Source: Ricinus communis
Lineage: Eukaryota; Streptophyta; Magnoliopsida; Malpighiales; Euphorbiaceae
NCBI RefSeq assembly: GCF_019578655.1
Contig: NC_063261.1
Span: 13,816,216 to 13,880,215 of the forward strand
Length of the DNA: 64,000 bases
Reading direction: 5' to 3'
The translations under genes and the position numbers were made by a program. This document shows, piece by piece, positions 61,414 to 64,000 of this stretch. A model generated the notes under the pieces. That model saw only the letters and a list, made by a program, of their open reading frames with translations. It did no database searches and was not told the origin of the DNA. Position 1 is the first letter of the stretch, and each line of letters begins with the position of its first letter.

Positions 61414-62052
61414 AATAACATTAGATACTAATTAAATAAATAATAATATTAAACCCGTTTTAATATTAAATACTAATTAAGTGCTTATTAAAATAAAATG
61501 ATAGCTGAATATAATTAAAAAATTAGTGATATAATGGCACTAAATCACTATGTATCTATTTTTTTATTAAATTTGAAGTTATTAAATTAAAATAGTACTA
61601 TTAATTATTTATTAAAGTAAAATATAACTAAATACAATTGTTTTTCCTATAATATAATATGTTTATAATTAAAATAGGTTACTTTAAACTAAAACTTTTA
61701 ATCATAAGATTATTTATAATTACGTATTAGTACAAGTAAAAAAATAATATTACTAAATACTTATTAAAATAAAATGGTAGTTAAATATAATAAAAGAATT
61801 ATTATAAATAATGACTCTAATTTACTATATAATGACTCTAATTTATATATATTAATTATAATTTTTAATTATTTTTATAACTATTAAACATTAAAGTTAT
61901 ATAAGTAAAATGATAATACTAAGTGCTATTAAAATTAAATAATAATATTTTTTATTAGAATAAGATATTTCAAATTAAAAATTTATATCATAGGCTTATC
62001 AATAATTGTGCATTAGTATAAGTATATTACTAGTATATATATAAAGAATACC
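61414..62052. other. AT-rich intergenic DNA
   Basis: Very AT-rich, no open frame of note and no repeat end recognised. Confidence 0.55.
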
Positions 62053-63080
62053 AAGTTTGAAGGCCAAGATACGATACTTGTAGTAGTTGATAGAACGACA
62101 AAGTATGGCCATTTCCGTTCTCTATCACATCCTTATACTGCCTTGACAGTTGCTCAGCTATTTATGAACCAAGTCTATAAGCTGCATGGCCTTCCTTGTA
62201 GCATCATATCAGACAGGGACAAAATCTTCACCAGCAATTTTTGGCAAGAGCTGTTTCTACTAGTGGGGGTAAAACTTAATCTGAGTACAGCTTATCACCC
62301 TCAGTCTGATGGATAGACTGAATGCTTGGAAAATTACTTGAGGAGTATGTGCTTTCACAAGCCAGGGAATTGGAATAAGTGGTTATCTCTCGCAGGATTC
62401 TGGTACAACACTAACTTCCATACCAGCTTACAAATGACTCCTTTCCAAGCTCTGTATGGAATCGCACCTCCTTTAGTTACTTCTCTTCCTGCCAATGGCA
62501 CTACTGTGGCTACAATTGAAGAATACTTTGGAAATTAGAAGGCAAACGACTCAAAATCTAAAGGAGAACTTAGCTAAGGCTTAGAATTGCCAAAAGCAAT
62601 TTTTAGATTCTCACAAGATAAAGAGAAGTTTTAATGTTGGAGACTTGGTGTATCTGAAATTTCAGCCTTATAAGCATAGTTCATTAACAGTAAAAAGGAA
62701 CATTAAAGTCTCAACTAACCATTTTAGTCCATATAAGGTGCTAGCCAGGGTTGGCATGCTGGCTTATAAACTGGAGTTACTAGAGAATGCTTAGATTCAT
62801 CCAGTTTTTCATGTCTCACTCCTTAATAGACATATTGATCCTAAAGTCTTGATTGCTACTGATTTGCCTGTCGTGCCAAGAATGGGGAATTTAAAATTCA
62901 TCTTGTAACTATTTTACAGCAAAGGGAGATTATCAGGAAGAAAGAAAAGGTGCAGCAGGTCTTAGTTCATTAGCTTAACATGTCACCAGAGGAAGCAACT
63001 TGGGAAAATCTCAGTTTCTTGAAAGGCCAATTTCCTGAATTCTTTCTTGAGGAGAAGAAAGTTATTGCAGAAGGGGGTAG
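62053..63080 (+). pseudogene. Ty3/gypsy integrase core and chromodomain
   Basis: The plus strand reads [17 protein letters not shown] sequence, then [20 protein letters not shown] (first acidic site just upstream), [20 protein letters not shown] with the second catalytic D, and [20 protein letters not shown] with the catalytic E; a TAG replaces the glutamine of the QTE motif at 62314-62316. GNWNKWLSLAGFWYNTNFHT and PFQALYG follow. After many stops, the region 62940-63060 gives QVLVH, LNMSPEEATWENLSFLKGQF and PEF, a chromodomain. It would have inserted cDNA; it is dead. Confidence 0.88.
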
Positions 63081-63501
63081 TGTCAGCTAGAGAATGTTGA
63101 GTCAGCAAACAAGTGAGCAGATGATGAGGCAAGGATGAGCTTAGGGAATCAAAAGGAATGAATGGAAAATAGGCCAAGGGATAGTTTAATAACATTATAG
63201 AAGTTCTATTGTTAATATTTTAGCTGGAACAATTATGTTAGTATGTCTTTTTGCTTATTAATTAGCTGTCACAATGACTATATCATTATAGAAAGATTAC
63301 ATTCTAGCTAATGATTGGTCTTTTTATTGAAAGAAAAAGTCTCCATTGGAGCAGACAATCATTACAACAATAAATACAATTCCCTATTTTCTAATTTCTT
63401 TCTCAATTCTTCTTCTTTTCTTCTTTTGTGCTTATTCAACTCTTAATTTTGGCTGCCACTTTTTAAGGTCTTTTAGCTATTAATGAGCTTAGAGCCCGAC
63501 A
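63081..63501 (+). repeat. gypsy 3' LTR
   Basis: 421 bp from TGTCAGC to GCCCGACA, with TGTC...GACA ends, directly after the polypurine run AGAAGGGGGTAG. No second copy is in the window. Confidence 0.82.
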
Positions 63502-64000
63502 TTAAACTTGTAATTAATAAATTATTAAAATTATTTAATATTTAAATTAAATTAATAAATAATTTAATTAATTAAAAATTTAACAAAGTCCATCAGTAAA
63601 TTTATATTTCCTCTGCATTTTTATTTTTATTATATATAAATTATATATTGGCTTACAGGGAGAATCTAGAATTGGAATTTTTGTGGTTTCAGGATATGGT
63701 ATTTCTTTTCATTATTGCCAATGATGTCTAGTCATGATTGACTACAATTAATATAGTCACAATAACATGCGTAAAGTTTTAGATTCCAAAACCATGTATT
63801 AAAAAAGATTGCAAAGTAAAAAATTGGATAAGGGTAAGATTAAAACAGGAAAATGAATAAAAAGTAGATACTGTATGGAACAAAATATTAATAATTTATT
63901 TGTAAACTGAACAAGAGACAATTAAACAGAAAGACAGGAAATATCTACATAAATGGTACTATCCAGGCAGGAAATACTAAGGTTCTTCTGTCCCACGAAA
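63502..64000. other. AT-rich intergenic DNA
   Basis: No gene or repeat recognised up to the window edge. Confidence 0.55.

Larger units (their letters stand above)
62053..63501 (+). mobile_element. 5'-truncated Ty3/gypsy (chromovirus) with 3' LTR
   Basis: Integrase core and chromodomain (62053-63090) followed by a complete 3' LTR (63081-63501). Everything upstream of the integrase core is missing. No target duplication can be assessed because the left end is truncated. Confidence 0.88.

Overview
This is a stretch of nuclear DNA from a flowering plant, most likely a eudicot. The signs are long AT-rich intergenic tracts, one intron-containing pentatricopeptide-repeat (PPR) gene, Ty1/copia, Ty3/gypsy, LINE and TRIM retroelements, endogenous plant pararetrovirus copies, and two pieces of plastid DNA (a decayed trnR-ACG and the 5' part of psbD). 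I cannot name the species. There are no bacterial-style operons; the only cellular gene I can defend is the PPR gene.

Layout. 1-13.5 kb is AT-rich non-coding DNA with a decayed plastid tRNA, TA microsatellites, a 66-bp tandem repeat and a 582-bp element with long terminal inverted repeats. 13.5-27.1 kb is one old LINE split by two LTR retrotransposons: a deleted Ty3/gypsy element (+ strand, target duplication GTAAG) and a degenerate Ty1/copia element (- strand, target duplication GTTTA). 27.1-29.8 kb is non-coding. 30.1-32.3 kb is the PPR gene on the minus strand, an apparent orthologue of the Arabidopsis At3g53170 family.

32.6-40.6 kb is a broken endogenous caulimovirid (order: movement protein, coat/zinc knuckle, protease, reverse transcriptase, RNase H, extra C-terminal domain). 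It is followed by 0.73 kb of plastid DNA containing the psbD leader and start, then by an inverted copy of the viral 3' end. The whole complex sits inside a second copy of the inverted-repeat element seen at 5 kb. 42.1-46.0 kb is a graveyard of LTR elements: a copia RNase H remnant, a TRIM with 398-bp LTRs, a gypsy chromodomain with LTR, and a further LTR-like tail. 47.4-49.35 kb holds three tandem units of about 643 bp ending in Helitron-like CTAG-T. 50.3-61.4 kb is a second, related caulimovirid locus made of three joined pieces; two form a 2.2-kb inverted repeat around a 1.94-kb duplicated spacer. 62.05-63.5 kb is a 5'-truncated chromodomain Ty3/gypsy element with its 3' LTR.

How it fits together. 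Apart from the PPR gene, everything recognised is mobile or foreign DNA in a nested order, so the window records successive insertions. The two viral loci are the most unusual part: both begin at a short terminal repeat rather than an LTR, both carry inverted viral 3' ends, and one has captured plastid DNA between them. Copies within the second locus differ repeatedly by CAG or CTG contracting to CG, a pattern that looks more like a systematic sequencing error at methylated CHG sites than natural mutation. All viral and retroelement frames are broken; none looks able to function.
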